DNA of 64,000 bases from positions 2,381,632 to 2,445,631 of the forward strand of contig VZQC01002907.1 in the NCBI GenBank assembly GCA_009823505.1, written 5' to 3'. Position numbers and translations under genes: made by a program. This DNA is from Rhizomys pruinosus. Its lineage: Eukaryota; Chordata; Mammalia; Rodentia; Spalacidae. The notes under the pieces are model-generated. The model saw only the letters and a list, made by a program, of their open reading frames with translations, had not been told where the DNA came from and did no database searches. Every line of letters starts with the position of its first letter. Position 1 is the first letter of the stretch. Shown here in pieces: positions 31,341 to 41,870 of this stretch.

Positions 31341-31881
31341 ACCACACCTTTATATTTACATGGATGCTGAATATTTGAATGCCGATCCTCATACTCATAG
31401 CACAGTAAAAGCATTTATCCAGAGAGCCATCACCCAGCCTCCTGTCAGCTATCTTTGACTTTTGGCAGATGGCTGGGAGAATCTGCTAGAGACACTAGAC
31501 CTTCTCCATAGAAATGCCCTTTGACATTTTACCTCTGGAATCGTCTATTGAGGACTATAAGAGGCACTGAGGAGCTGTTCTGCTTTTCATCAGCCAATCC
31601 ACCAAGCAAGAAATGCAGAATTAAGTGACTTCCAAGAAACCTTTAGTGTCTATGTTTTCAGGTTCCATAATCCCATTATTTCTCTGAAGGAGCACAGCCG
31701 TATTTGGATTTTAGAAAGTCTACCTACCTTAAATACGGGATTCTTTAGTCATGGGTATTTGTGGCGAGAAGCTAAAAACAGGGGACCAGTGAACAGGCTT
31801 TTAAAGTCACTCTAGCAAAAGGTGACATGGCACAGACACAGGGAGGAGGAGATGGATTGAGAGAGCAAGAACACAATACCT

Positions 31882-32045
31882 GAGCCAGGCGTGGTGGCAC
31901 ATGCCTTTAATCCCAGCATTTGGGAAGCAGGGTCAAACAGATCTCTGGGAGTTCAAGACCAGCCTGGTCTACATAGCGAGTTATAGGCCAGCCAGGCTAC
32001 AGAGAGACCCTGTCTCAAAAAGACAAAAAGAAAGAAAAAGAATAC
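31882..32045 (+). mobile_element. B1 SINE, sense
   Basis: 'gccaggcgtggtggcacatg' ... 'agaccagcctggtctacata' ... 'gaccctgtctcaaaaag'. Well preserved. Confidence 0.92.
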
Positions 32046-32065
32046 AAGACACTGTAAAACAAAAT

Positions 32066-32320
32066 GTAGAGAAGGGGGCTGGGAATATTGTTGAGTCGGT
32101 AGTGAGGACTTGAATTCAGTCTCCAGAACTCACATGCACAGCCAGATGTGGTGGCGTGAACTTGTAATCCTAGCACTGAAGACATAGGCAGATGGATTCT
32201 TGAAGTTTGGTGACCAAATCAGTGACCTCTAGGTTCAATGAGAGAACCTGTCTCAAAAAATAAGGTGGAGGGTGATCAGGAAGATCCTCAACATTGATCT
32301 CTGGCCTCACACACATGTGT

Positions 32321-32352
<32 letters not shown>
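32066..32352 (+). mobile_element. Composite SINE with CA tail
   Basis: 'ggctgggaatattgttgagt' head, 'gccagatgtggtggcgtga' middle, 'cattgatctctggcctcaca' tail and (CA)n at about 32324-32352. An (ATCT)n stretch follows at 32366-32394. Confidence 0.75.
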
Positions 32353-32394
32353 GAGTAGGTACACATTCTATCTATCATCTATCTATCTATATCT

Positions 32395-32927
32395 CACACA
32401 TACTGTAGGGAAGGATTCCCAGGATTATCAATTACGATTAAATTCAGCTATGACTAACAACAGACCCCATGACATTGACTTAATAATAAACAAATAGAAT
32501 AATCTTAAATAAACAAAAAGAATCTTTTTATTCCTACAAGTTGAGGAACTCTGGTTGCTGCAGCCCAAGGTTGTTTGGAAGCACTTTAGTGTTCACAGAA
32601 CTTGGTGCTTTCCATTCAACCACATCAGCAATTTTATTTTATCCTTAGGGTACAGGTTAGGAGTTGCCGCCATTGCTCCTGAGCTTCGGGGTATGAGAAC
32701 AAGTGAAGATGCAAAATGGAGTCCTCTTAACAAACTTCTTTGAGAGCAAACCCTCCACTTAACTTTGTAGGCTAGAATTCAATAACACCTAGCTGTGGAA
32801 GAGACCAGGAACTACAGTCATAGAGTGTTTGTGTAATCATATAGCTGACTAGGCATACCACCCAAGACTGCTACGAACGAAGAGGGGAAAGCCAACTTAG
32901 CAGCTTTTGCTTGAAATAAACAAAGAA
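32395..32927. other. Single-copy sequence
   Basis: No supported feature. Confidence 0.4.
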
Positions 32928-33245
32928 GGGTCTGGGGACGAAGCTCAGTGATAAAAGTACTTGCTGCACATATCCAAGAACCAGAGTCCAGAGTCCCAGA
33001 ACCCAAGTAAATGCCAGCTGGGCGAAGGGGCATGCCTGTAATTCCAGCCTCAAAAGACAGAGACAGAGCACCCCAGAGCAAGCTGGCTAGGGAGACTAGA
33101 TACATCCATGAGCTCTAGGTTGGACTGAGAGACCCTGCCGCCAAGGGTATGGTAGGAGAGCCACTGAGGATGAATTCGGACATCAATCTCAGGTCTCCAC
33201 ATGCATGGTCATACATGTGCATGTGCACTCACACACACGTACAAG
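32928..33245 (+). mobile_element. Composite SINE
   Basis: 'gtctggggacgaagctcagt' head, 'gcatgcctgtaattccagcc' middle, 'catcaatctcaggtctccac' tail. Second in a same-strand series. Confidence 0.7.
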
Positions 33246-33294
33246 AAAATACAGGAAAACAGAAGTAAATAAATAAACAAACAAGCAAACAAAG

Positions 33295-33525
33295 TTGGGG
33301 ATGTAGCTGGGTTGATAGAATGCTTGCTTAGCGTGCACAAGGTCTGGGTTCCATCCTCAGCACTCCATAAATTGGGTGTGATGCCTCACACCAGCAGTCC
33401 CAGTATTTGGGAGGTAGAGAAAGGAGGATCAGTCACTTGTTTGGAGAAAGAATGCTAGCGCTTGGGAATTGGAGGCCAGCCTGAGCTACATGAGACCCTG
33501 TCAAAAGAAAGAAAAAAGAGGAACA
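33295..33525 (+). mobile_element. B4-type SINE (ID head plus B1 body)
   Basis: 'tggggatgtagctgggttga' and 'tgcttgcttagcgtgcacaa' are the ID-like tRNA-Ala-type head. The B1 body follows ('ccagtatttgggaggtaga', 'ggaggccagcctgagctaca'). Confidence 0.75.
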
Positions 33526-33577
33526 GAGAGAGAGAGGGAACAAGTAGAGAGAAGTCAGACTTGAAGAGGAAGATAAA

Positions 33578-33782
33578 AAGTTCAGTTGCTCAGTAGGTAA
33601 AGCACCTGCCTAGCATACACCACACCTTGAGTTCAATCCCTAACACAATATAAAATCGGGGGTGGGGGTGGGCATCTGTAAACCCAGCACTTGGGAAGTA
33701 GAGGCGGGAGGATCAAGCTCATCCTTGACTATACACCCTGTCTCAAACAACAACAACAACAACAACAACAATAACAACAAAA
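33578..33782 (+). mobile_element. B4-type SINE with (CAA)n tail
   Basis: 'caccttgagttcaatcccta' ID part, 'acccagcacttgggaagtag' B1 part, and a (CAA)n run at about 33748-33780. Confidence 0.75.
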
Positions 33783-34484
33783 AGGCAGTTCATATTGAGA
33801 AAGGATGAATCCAAGTGCCTAGGAGACTCCGGGGGGACAGACAGTTAAATATAAATGTTTGAGATATAAAAAGGCATGGGCTAGGGCCACAGAGTTGAGA
33901 TCCACGGAGACAGAAAGGACGGGTAGGCTCCTGAACATTGTCTTCAGATGAATACAGCACGCAAAGCAGATCGAGCTCTGTTGTCATCCTTGACTATCCC
34001 AAGGTCTTCTCGCAGCTCTCAAAACAAAGACACAGACCGTCAGTGGGAACTACATTGGCTTCCACATTCTGATCCTGGAACACAGGCTCCTCCAGATCCT
34101 CTCCAAGGCCTTAGCAGTTACTTGCCGATGGCCCTTTTCTCTCTCCACCTCTAGCTCCGAGCTCTGTGGCATCACCTCTGTTGGCCTTTACAAGGCTTAA
34201 AACAGTGGGAAACTGGAATGCTCACCCCAATTTTGCAGAAGATTGTGTCATGTGCTGAGAGAGGGGAACAAGGCTAAGGTCATGCAGCGAGCGAGAGGCA
34301 GCGTGAGGAATCAGATTCCGTGTCCGAAAAGAAAAGGCAGACAGGGGCAAGGGGGCGCCTCAGACGTTCCTGGAGCTGACTCCAGCCAGGGCTCTTTAAA
34401 CCCATCCTGGCAGAAGCCCACCCCACCACAGCTCCTCCACCACCAGGGCTCCCCTCCCTTCCACCTTTTCTTCCCACTTCCCAG
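33783..34484. other. Single-copy sequence
   Basis: A possible MIR trace at 34215-34305 ('aaggctaaggtcatgcagcg'). Open frames of 65-83 codons on both strands at 34243-34494 are unsupported. Confidence 0.35.
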
Positions 34485-34760
34485 AGGAACTTGATTAATC
34501 CATTAGGTTTAACCTCTCTTTAACTTCCTGATTAGTTACATTTATAAACTCCATTTGTGTTTGCTTTTTCATCAAACCAACACCCCCAGAAAAAAAAAAA
34601 AATAGGGCAATTTTCAGTGCCACTGATTCACTGCAATTTCTGAAAATCAGACGGAACCAAGGAGAGACGTGATTGGAATTTCAATTTCTCCTCTGTGCAT
34701 CGCAGGTATCTTTGCTTGAATCAGAGAAAAGTGTAACAGAGAAGGAGAAAATAAAATGAT
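34485..34760. promoter_or_regulatory. Single-copy island, candidate conserved element
   Basis: Free of repeats, with 'cttgattaatccattagg' (a paired homeodomain-like TAATCC/ATTAG context) and 'cctgattagttac'. A 13-A run interrupts it at about 34590. Function unproven. Confidence 0.25.
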
Positions 34761-35162
34761 GCCAGAATCCAAGAGTTGGCCAAGGTGGCAAAACACTACG
34801 TAGGCTGACAAAGCTGGCTACGAAGTTCTGTGGTGTCTGTCAGAAGACCAAGCTGAAACACTCTGTTTTTATTGGCACAATGAAATACTCAATATGACGG
34901 CATTTTTCCTCTATGTTCTGTAGTCCAGGATATTTAAATTTTAATTAGTATTTATTTTAATGAAGGTATTATGTGTACATAGTTAAAAACTTGCACAATG
35001 GCAGTCCCCTGTGCCCCTCCTCACATCGTCGCCTTCCCTCTCCAGACTTGTCCCTCTCCAGACTTGCTCCTCAAAGGCAGCTCCATTTAGTGCCTCGGGC
35101 TGTCTTTTCTAGTACTCGGTTCTCTGTTCTAAGTGATAGACCAGGCTTTTAACATCATGAAT
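34761..35162. other. Unrecognised AT-rich sequence
   Basis: 34930-35060 ('aatgaaggtattatgtgtac' and the following C-rich text) has the feel of an old L1 3' UTR fragment, not secure. Confidence 0.3.
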
Positions 35163-35290
35163 TTCCAGCTACATAATCTCTCTTTCTTTTCTTCCCTCTC
35201 TTCCTCTCCCTCCTTCTCTCTCTCTTTCTCCTTCCTTCTCCCCCCTTCTCTTTCTTCCTCTTTCTTCCCTCCCTCTCTCTCCCATTTCTC
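35163..35290. repeat. Polypyrimidine (CT-rich) tract
   Basis: Over 120 bp almost only C and T on the plus strand; could adopt triplex DNA. Confidence 0.85.
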
Positions 35291-35571
35291 CACACAGAAT
35301 CTCAGGGTTTTGCTTAAACAACTATTTTATCTTATCATGATTACAATCATGTACAGAAGGTCAATTCCTCACCTAAATATTATCATACTGATTGCATGCC
35401 CTCTCTTACCCAACCCTCTGTTTCTCCTGGAGGTGATAATTGCCTCTTGTTTTTATTTTCGATATACAGACCATTAATCCCTCCTAAAATATACCATGCA
35501 AAAAAATCTCAATACTGTTTTTCTACATTCTCAAATTCATCATGTAAAATTAAAAAAAAAAATTCTATCTT

Positions 35572-35762
35572 AGAGATGGAGAGATGGGTCAGCAGTTAAG
35601 AGCACTGGCTGCTCTTGCAGAGGACCCAGGTTTGATTCCCAGCACCCACATGGCGGCTAACAACCATCCATAACTCCAGATCCAAGTAATCTGATGCCCT
35701 CTTCTGACCCCTGCAGGCATTGCACAACACAGGTGCACTTAAACAGATGCAGGCCAAACAAA

Positions 35763-35803
<41 letters not shown>
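35572..35803 (+). mobile_element. B3-like SINE, short form, with (CA)n tail
   Basis: 'agatggagagatgggtcagc' head, B-box region 'ggtttgattcccagc', one unit 'aactccagatccaag', and a CA tract at 35766-35803 in place of the usual A tail. Confidence 0.85.
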
Positions 35804-35804
<1 letters not shown>

Positions 35805-35864
35805 ATTTCAGTTCTTTCTCCTTTCCTTTTCCCTATCTCTTTTCCCTTCTTTTCTCATTCTTTA

Positions 35865-36085
35865 AAAAAAATTGTACTTATTATTTTTAGTTCATGTGTA
35901 TCACCTGCATGTGTGTAAGTGTACCTGTGTCATCAATGCCATAGAGTCAGAAGAAGGCATTGGATTCCCCTGAAACTGGAGTTATGGATGCTTGTTAGCC
36001 ACCATGTGGGTGCTGGGAATCAAACCCAGGTCCTCTGCAAGAGCAACTGGTGCTCTTAACCCCTGAGCCATCTCTCCATCCCCTT
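35865..36085 (-). mobile_element. B3-like SINE, antisense, short form
   Basis: 'cacctgcatgtgtgtaagtg' to 'ctgagccatctctccatccc', one unit. Confidence 0.85.
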
Positions 36086-36139
36086 TTCTTACTCTTGACA
36101 CTATTTCTTCTTTTTCTCTTCTTCCTCCTCCTCTTCTTT

Positions 36140-36615
36140 TTTAAAAATATTTTATTTTTATGTGTGTGAGCGTTTTGCTGAGTGTATATTTATTTATTTA
36201 TTTATTTATTTTTTATTTCTGTATATGTATGAATGTACTGTCTGCATGCAAGTTTGTGCACCCGTGTCGTGCAGTGCCGCGGAGGTCAGAAGAGGGTGTA
36301 TATTTATTTTTACATGTGTCAGTGTTTTGCTGCATGTATATTTATTTATATGTGTGTGAGTGTTTTGCTGCATGTGTATTTATTTTATATGTGTGTGAGT
36401 GCTTTGCTGCATGTGTATTATATGTGTGAGTGCTTTGCTGCATGTGTATTAAGTGTGCCACATGCACACAAGGCCCACAGAGGCCAGAAAAAGATGTTGG
36501 ACCTGGAACTGGAGTTATAGATGGTTGTGAGCTGCCATGTGCATGCTGGGAACTGAACCTGGGTCCTCTGCAAGAGCAGCCAGTGCTCTTAACTGCTGTG
36601 CTATGTCTCTAGCCC
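36140..36615 (-). mobile_element. B3-like SINE, antisense, with expanded tail minisatellite and nested insertion
   Basis: The right half (36460-36615) is an ordinary antisense short-form SINE. Its 3' region, to the left, is expanded into four or five copies of a unit of about 28-40 bp ('gtgagtgctttgctgcatgt' type) between 36160 and 36455. A second, younger SINE piece is inserted between the first two units. Confidence 0.75.
36196..36295 (-). mobile_element. 5'-truncated young B3-like SINE nested in the tail minisatellite
   Basis: 'tatgtatgaatgtactgtct' to 'ggaggtcagaagag'; it lacks the head and both 17-bp units. It is flanked by identical 'gtgtatatttattt' at 36182-36195 and 36296-36309. Confidence 0.75.
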
Positions 36616-36951
36616 CTTCCTCTTCTTCTCTTTCTCTTCCTTTTTCTTTCTTTTCCTATCTGTTCCTTCTTCTTTCTCTCCCCTCTCTTAGAATTTCCTT
36701 CCTCCTGTTTCAAAGCAAACTGTTTTCTTTTCAAGCCTAATGCAGGGATGTTGACCTGGGAGTTGCTTTGTAATTATCCTGGGTTATCCTGTCTATTCTG
36801 GATCCTGGTTTATCCTGTCTATTCTGGATCCTGACTGGACTCCCTGCCACTTTTGTGGCTTGCCCACTTATTTTGGTGGAATACCTCCTTTGGTAACATT
36901 TTGAGACAGGCTCTTTGGAAATAGCAGGTACGGCAGATCTGAATGTGTTTT

Positions 36952-36952
36952 C

Positions 36953-36981
<29 letters not shown>
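36952..36981. repeat. (ATT)n microsatellite
   Basis: Ten trinucleotide units without interruption. Confidence 0.95.
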
Positions 36982-36983
<2 letters not shown>

Positions 36984-37732
36984 CCTACTTGTTTTCTTGG
37001 GTCCATATTCAAGATTGAACATAATGTTTACTGTGAATTTTGAAGGTACTGATAGGTTTATCTCAGTCTTCTATATTATCCTTTCCTTATTCATCCATTC
37101 AGGTTCTTTCTTTTTGGTGTCTGGTAGACCTATGCTTTTCTTTTTATAAATTTTGTGCATGTTTTTAAAATAATCTTTCTGTTTTAAAATAGCCTGATGG
37201 TGTGTCTCAGTGCAGATATTTTCCCATTTCAGAACACAGGTCACTTAGTAGACCCTCCCACTATACATTCTCACATCCTGTAGTTCACAAACATTTTGTC
37301 GTACTATGTCTGATAAATATTCAGCCCACTATTCTTGTTTTTCTCCAAAGCTCCCTAATTTTGTCTTCTCTCCTATTTTCTAGCTCTTCATTACTTTGCT
37401 TTTTTTATGTTCTCATATAGATTTCTCCAACTTCACAAGCTTTCTATTGAATTTTAGCAGTAGCATACAATTCGCTTTGTTTTATTTTGTAGTAAACTTT
37501 TCTTGTTTCTTCTATACGATATTTCCTCTTTGCTATAAAGGATATTGAGTATTTCTTTATTTTACTTCATTTTCCATTCCCATATCAACTATATTTGCCT
37601 CAACTTCATTTCTGTTTGTTCATTTTCTTATCTATATTTTCATGTTAGTTTTCTATGTCTGTGTGTCTTGTGTTGGGAGGAGGTTTGCCAGAAGTCAGTG
37701 TCAGGTGCCTTCTTCTATCAGTGTCCACAGTA
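36982..37732. other. AT-rich unrecognised sequence
   Basis: T-rich on the plus strand, reminiscent of antisense old L1, but no diagnostic L1 words were found. Confidence 0.3.
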
Positions 37733-37935
37733 TTTTCCAAGACAGGGTTGTTCCCTGAGCCTAGAGCTTGTCATTTTAGCTAGACTGGATCTGCTTATCT
37801 CCAACTTTCCTTTCCCAGCACTGGGGTTCCAGGCAAGTGCCACCATACCTAAGATTTTACATGGGTTCTAAATCAGACCTTGGGTCCTCTTAGCTGCTTG
37901 GCAAGCACTTTATATTCACTGAGCCTTGTCTCCAG
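37733..37935 (-). mobile_element. B4-type SINE, antisense
   Basis: B1-like part 'ttttccaagacagggttgtt' ... 'gcaagtgccaccatacct', followed by the antisense tRNA-type head 'ggcaagcactttatattcac' and 'tgagccttgtctccagg'. Confidence 0.65.
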
Positions 37936-39454
37936 GTGGAATTTCTTTAAATGCTGGCCAAACATGAAATGCCAAGACATAATAAGTTTAAAAAAAACCC
38001 AGAAATCTAATTGTATATATTTTTTAATTTATGAGAAGGATTTGTCAACCAAAGGAGTCTATGAAAGATAACCAGATAGAAATCTGTCTCAAAAAAAAAA
38101 AAAAAAGAAATCTGTCTCATTGTCTTGGAGAGAGTGTGAACTCAAAGGCTGGCATGAATGGGCTGCACACAGGTGATGCTGAGCACACAGCCAACAGCGT
38201 ACACCACTGCTCTAGCACAGGTGCTAGCTAACAAGTATCCACTGAACGGCACTCACTCATCCTGATTGCCCCAAGGAACAGCCTACTCCTGCACGCACTC
38301 CAGCTGCCACAATGTGTTCACATCACCTCAGACCCATAAGAATGGAGTCATCAAACTAAGGGCTTAAATAATAGTGAAAAATAGAAATGTTACAGCCTCC
38401 ACCTTTTTGTCATGAGAAGGTCAAACCGCCACATCTGGCCAAGGTTGTCTACGTTTTGAAAAAACTTCTGTACCACATCACTGGAGTGGTTTTCAGTAAA
38501 CTCCTGAAGGCATGTCGTTCCATCCGGAAATAGCTCCCTGAGAATGCTTAGATTGGCATTTACAGAGAGACCTGACTCTAACTCAAGATTGTGAGCATCA
38601 AAATCCAGTCACCATCATTCCAGAAGGAGCTCTTATCCCCCTATAATATTCCTTCCAGTAGTTTTGGGACAAAACTCATAGAATATCTCATGATACATTA
38701 GCCCTAGAGAAATAATGATTAGTTTTAGCAGGACCAGACCTTGTCCTTGTCCCTACCTGGCCTTTCTCCTTGAGGAATGAGGACAAAGGGCAATCCTGAC
38801 AGTAAGAACTCAGTAAAGTCAATGTCCCCAGGAAAACAGCCACTGTCGTGTCTACAGGCAGTGAGATGTTTATAGCTAAACTCGTAAGCAGAAACTTAAA
38901 CCAAGATTTATGAAGCTTAATATGCAATGCCACCTTGCGTAATCTCCTTTATGTCTCTTGTCACTGTAGCTAGCAACTATCTACCATAATAAGTAGTAAG
39001 GACACTGACAGGAAAGACAAGTGGCTAGAAAATGCCAAATTCCATCAGATTATGCCCAGCTACTTAGTGATATCTTCTTCTTGTGGTTTCTTGGCATCTT
39101 ATGATCTGTCACACCCACTCTCTGGAAATCTCTCCAGATGAGTCAGGGTGCTTCAAACATCTTGACATTGTGCCAGTTCTCACTCAACGTTCCTGATGTC
39201 CTGTACCTAGCAGTATTAAATAACCCTTAGAAAATTAAATTCAGGCTTTCTATCTATATCCCAATCATGAAAGAATGGAGAATAGATTCTTAGTGAAACT
39301 CATACTCCCAATTCTTTAACCATGAAGCAGGAGTGATACCATCTCTCTTCTGTGCATCAGCTTACAGCTTATAGGCATTGCTGAAAAGGAGCATCCGTCA
39401 GTCAGGTACCAAGCCTTCACGGAAACCCCTGCATCAGCTTCATTTTACAGAAGA
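37936..39454. other. Single-copy sequence
   Basis: Short poly-A at about 38090. No gene, RNA or named repeat. The largest frame is 81 codons (minus, 38688-38933) and unsupported. Confidence 0.4.
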
Positions 39455-39689
39455 AGGCTGGAGAGATGGCTTGGTGATTAAGATCACTTACTGTTCTATC
39501 AGAGGACCAGAGTTCAGATCACATCACCTACGTCAGGGAGCTCAGAATTGCCTGTAGCTCTAATCAAAGGATCTGACACCCTCTTCTGGTCTCCATGGCC
39601 ACATACAAATACACACATACACCCACACACAGACACACAGACACAGACACACAGACACACACACAGACACACACACAGACACACACACA

Positions 39690-39722
<33 letters not shown>
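39455..39722 (+). mobile_element. B3-like SINE, old form, with (CA)n tail
   Basis: 'ggctggagagatggcttggt' head and 'ctgacaccctcttctggtct' body. The tail has grown into a compound CA/CACAGA tract at about 39610-39722 that yields spurious Cys-Val frames. Confidence 0.8.
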
Positions 39723-39723
<1 letters not shown>

Positions 39724-39799
39724 AGATGAACGTCAGAGAAGAGAGGGTGGAAAAATTGTAACAGCCAGAGCAGGGACATCCTGAGCAGGACAGTATTTG

Positions 39800-40195
39800 C
39801 TGATGACAGTGCCATTGCACACATGAATTCATAGAGGCTGTGACAGTGTGAAAAGGACCTGCATAAGATCAAGCCAGTGAAATACTAGCATGGATGGAGG
39901 AGAGGTGTGTGAAATCCCACTCCTCGCTAAAGGGCTATTAGCAATTGACGGCTTCTGTGGGAGGGAAAGTCCATTTTCTTCAGAGAAGCAGCCCTAGAGA
40001 GGTCACCCATGCTCCAGGCAATGGACCTACACCTATGTACCTGTAGGCAGCACTAAGTGGACTCGTGAAGTTGGGAGGGAAAAATGGTGAGGGGGTCCAG
40101 GGAAGGAGATGGAGGGGAAAGAAGAGTAGACATGATCAAAAGGCATTACAGACATTCATGAGATTCTCAAACAATAAAACATAAATAAAAGAGAA
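39800..40195 (+). mobile_element. L1 (Lx-like) 3' UTR end
   Basis: 'gcacacatgaattcatagag', 'ctattagcaattgacggctt' and the terminal 'catgagattctcaaacaat' with A-rich end agree in order with the Lx 3' UTR, also seen at 1-714. Confidence 0.65.
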
Positions 40196-40404
40196 GAAAC
40201 TGAGGTTCAAATATTTCTAGAACTTTTCCCAGGATGGCCCAGCCAGAAAATGTTAGTAGTGAGTGTTCTTATTCTAAAGCCTTCACTTATAATTGCCATG
40301 TTGTATAAATATCAATAGGCTATAAATTACTTCAGTTTATCAGCCAATATTAGTGCTATTCTATGATGTCTTTTACCCAGATACATCCTAGCCCAATACC
40401 AGCT

Positions 40405-40775
40405 GCATTAACTTTCTTGTTGCTATGACCAAATATCTCAGATAGTAATTTAAGGGAAAAAGACTGATCTTGGTTCACAGTTTCAGAAGGTTCAGCCTGT
40501 AGCCATTGGCCCCATGTATCTGGACAGAACAGAAAGGGGGTAGGAGCCTGTGTGGAAGGAGCTTCTTCTCTCATGCCAGATGGGGCCAGAGAATGAGTGA
40601 CACAGGGTCTGTGGGTCAGGTATCACTTTGAGGCCACCTGTACCTACTTCATCCTGTTCCATTCCACATCCTAAAGCTTTTACCACTCAAAATAGCACCA
40701 CCAGTTAGAGAGCAACTGTTAAACACATGAGCCTGTAAGAACATTTCACATCCAAACTATAACCTAACACCAGTT
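40405..40775 (-). mobile_element. MaLR-type LTR, antisense
   Basis: 'actttcttgttgctatgacc' and 'cttggttcacagtttcagaa' to 'catccaaactataacctaac'. Confidence 0.5.
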
Positions 40776-40854
40776 GGATGTTGGACAAATGATAAATTCT
40801 CAGAAAGATTTCCAAATGCTCACACTACTCGGGTTTCCATTATTTATGCTGTTG

Positions 40855-41234
40855 TTGTTCAAGATAGATATAATTTTTGTTCAAGTAAGACATCTTAATC
40901 ATATTTATCTCCCTTCCCTATCTCATGCCCAGATTACCCCAGAGGATTTCATGTATTCCAACATATATGTTAAGGCCTATCCTGTCAGGTTTGAGTCCTC
41001 AGATATCCCTCAGTGTGAATTCATCCACTGGAACCTGCTCAGCCTATTTAATGTCACTTCCTTAAAGAATACCAACTCTCCCTCACTCAGCCAATGATCA
41101 GTTGCCAATAGGCCCTCAGCCAACATTAGGGCCCCCAGCCCATCTCCCCATTTCTATGCTGGGTTTTTTCCTAGGTTGAGTTGGCAAGGGTCCTGTGCAT
41201 GCTGTCACCATTGTTATAAGTTCATATGAGCAAG
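40855..41234 (-). mobile_element. L1 3' UTR, antisense, left part
   Basis: 'gaattcatccactggaacct' and 'ccaatgatcagttgccaata' are L1 3' UTR antisense words, as at 25784 and 54700. It continues after the LTR at 41664. 'tatgctgtt' at 40845 and 41884 may be the outer target-site duplication, but the match is short. Confidence 0.6.
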
Positions 41235-41659
41235 TGTAAGAGAGGCCCACACTGACTCCATTTTGAGTATAGCTGCCATTTGGACTGATCTAACATTTCC
41301 TCATTCCAGTTGAAGGATTATGGTTAAAGATAACTGTTGGTATGTGAGGGCAGATGAACTGATCTAACATTTCCTCGTTCCAGTTGCAGGATTATGTCTA
41401 AAGATAACTGTTGGTATGTGGGGTGTTGTTGGACTGACCTAACCATGGGCGTAAGCCTGTTATTATCCAATAAGGCTAGAAGTTACCCAAACCCTGCTAA
41501 AATTCCCCTAGACCCTGTATAAAAGGCCTGTGAGCCAAGTTATCGGGGTCGGAGCCTTTTCCCTCCCACCCCAGCATGTTGGTTTACTTTCTTCCCCCGA
41601 AATAAAGTCTTGGTTTCCCATCCTTCGGTGTGTTTGGTGTGGATTCTTGAACCCTAACA
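41235..41659 (+). mobile_element. Solo LTR of an ERV1 (gammaretrovirus-like) element, 4-bp TSD
   Basis: A 425-bp LTR from TGTAAG to CTAACA with TG...CA ends. The flanks are 'caag' at 41231-41234 and 41660-41663, a 4-bp target duplication typical of class I retroviruses. U3 has a 74-bp tandem duplication starting at 41284 and 41358, a CCAAT box at 41467-41471 and a TATA box at 41518-41525. The polyadenylation signal AATAAA at 41601-41606 ends R. No internal gag, pol or env exists; the provirus was lost by LTR-LTR recombination. It sits inside an L1 3' UTR. Confidence 0.85.
41284..41420 (+). promoter_or_regulatory. Tandem U3 enhancer-like repeat
   Basis: Two copies (41284-41357; 41358-about 41420) beginning 'actgatctaacatttcctc' and sharing 'aagataactgttggtatgtg'. 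They differ at a few bases, so the duplication has aged. Position and copy number resemble gammaretroviral enhancer repeats. Confidence 0.8.
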
Positions 41660-41663
41660 CAAG

Positions 41664-41870
41664 TTCCCAGATACCTGGAAAACTCCATCTCCTTGTAGCC
41701 ATCCACCACCCTTAGCTCTTACAATCTTTCTGCTCTCTCTTCCACAATGGTCCCTGAGCCCTGGATGAATGAACTTTAATATAGGAGTTCTATCCAGGAA
41801 CACCCACTCTGCAGTCTCTTTGCTGTGGCTTTCTGGTCCAGTTTCCATTCTTTCCACTCACTGTGGCAAA
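41664..41870 (-). mobile_element. L1 3' UTR, antisense, right part
   Basis: 'ccacaatggtccctgagcc' and 'actttaatataggagttct' match the L1 3' UTR words at 26165-26190. The right border is uncertain. Confidence 0.6.

Noticed and set aside
31189..31458. Frames of His-Thr or Cys-Val repeats
   Set aside because: Product of the TG microsatellite at 31276-31340.
36145..36460. Tandem array considered as a CRISPR-like or satellite array
   Set aside because: Units derive from a B3-like SINE tail and lack spacer-repeat structure.
39514..39872. Cys-Val or His-Thr rich frames
   Set aside because: Translations of the CA/TG microsatellite in the SINE tail.
41235..41659. Search for retroviral genes around the LTR
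   Set aside because: Both flanks are L1 3' UTR text and the 4-bp target duplication closes on a single LTR, so no gag, pol or env is present.
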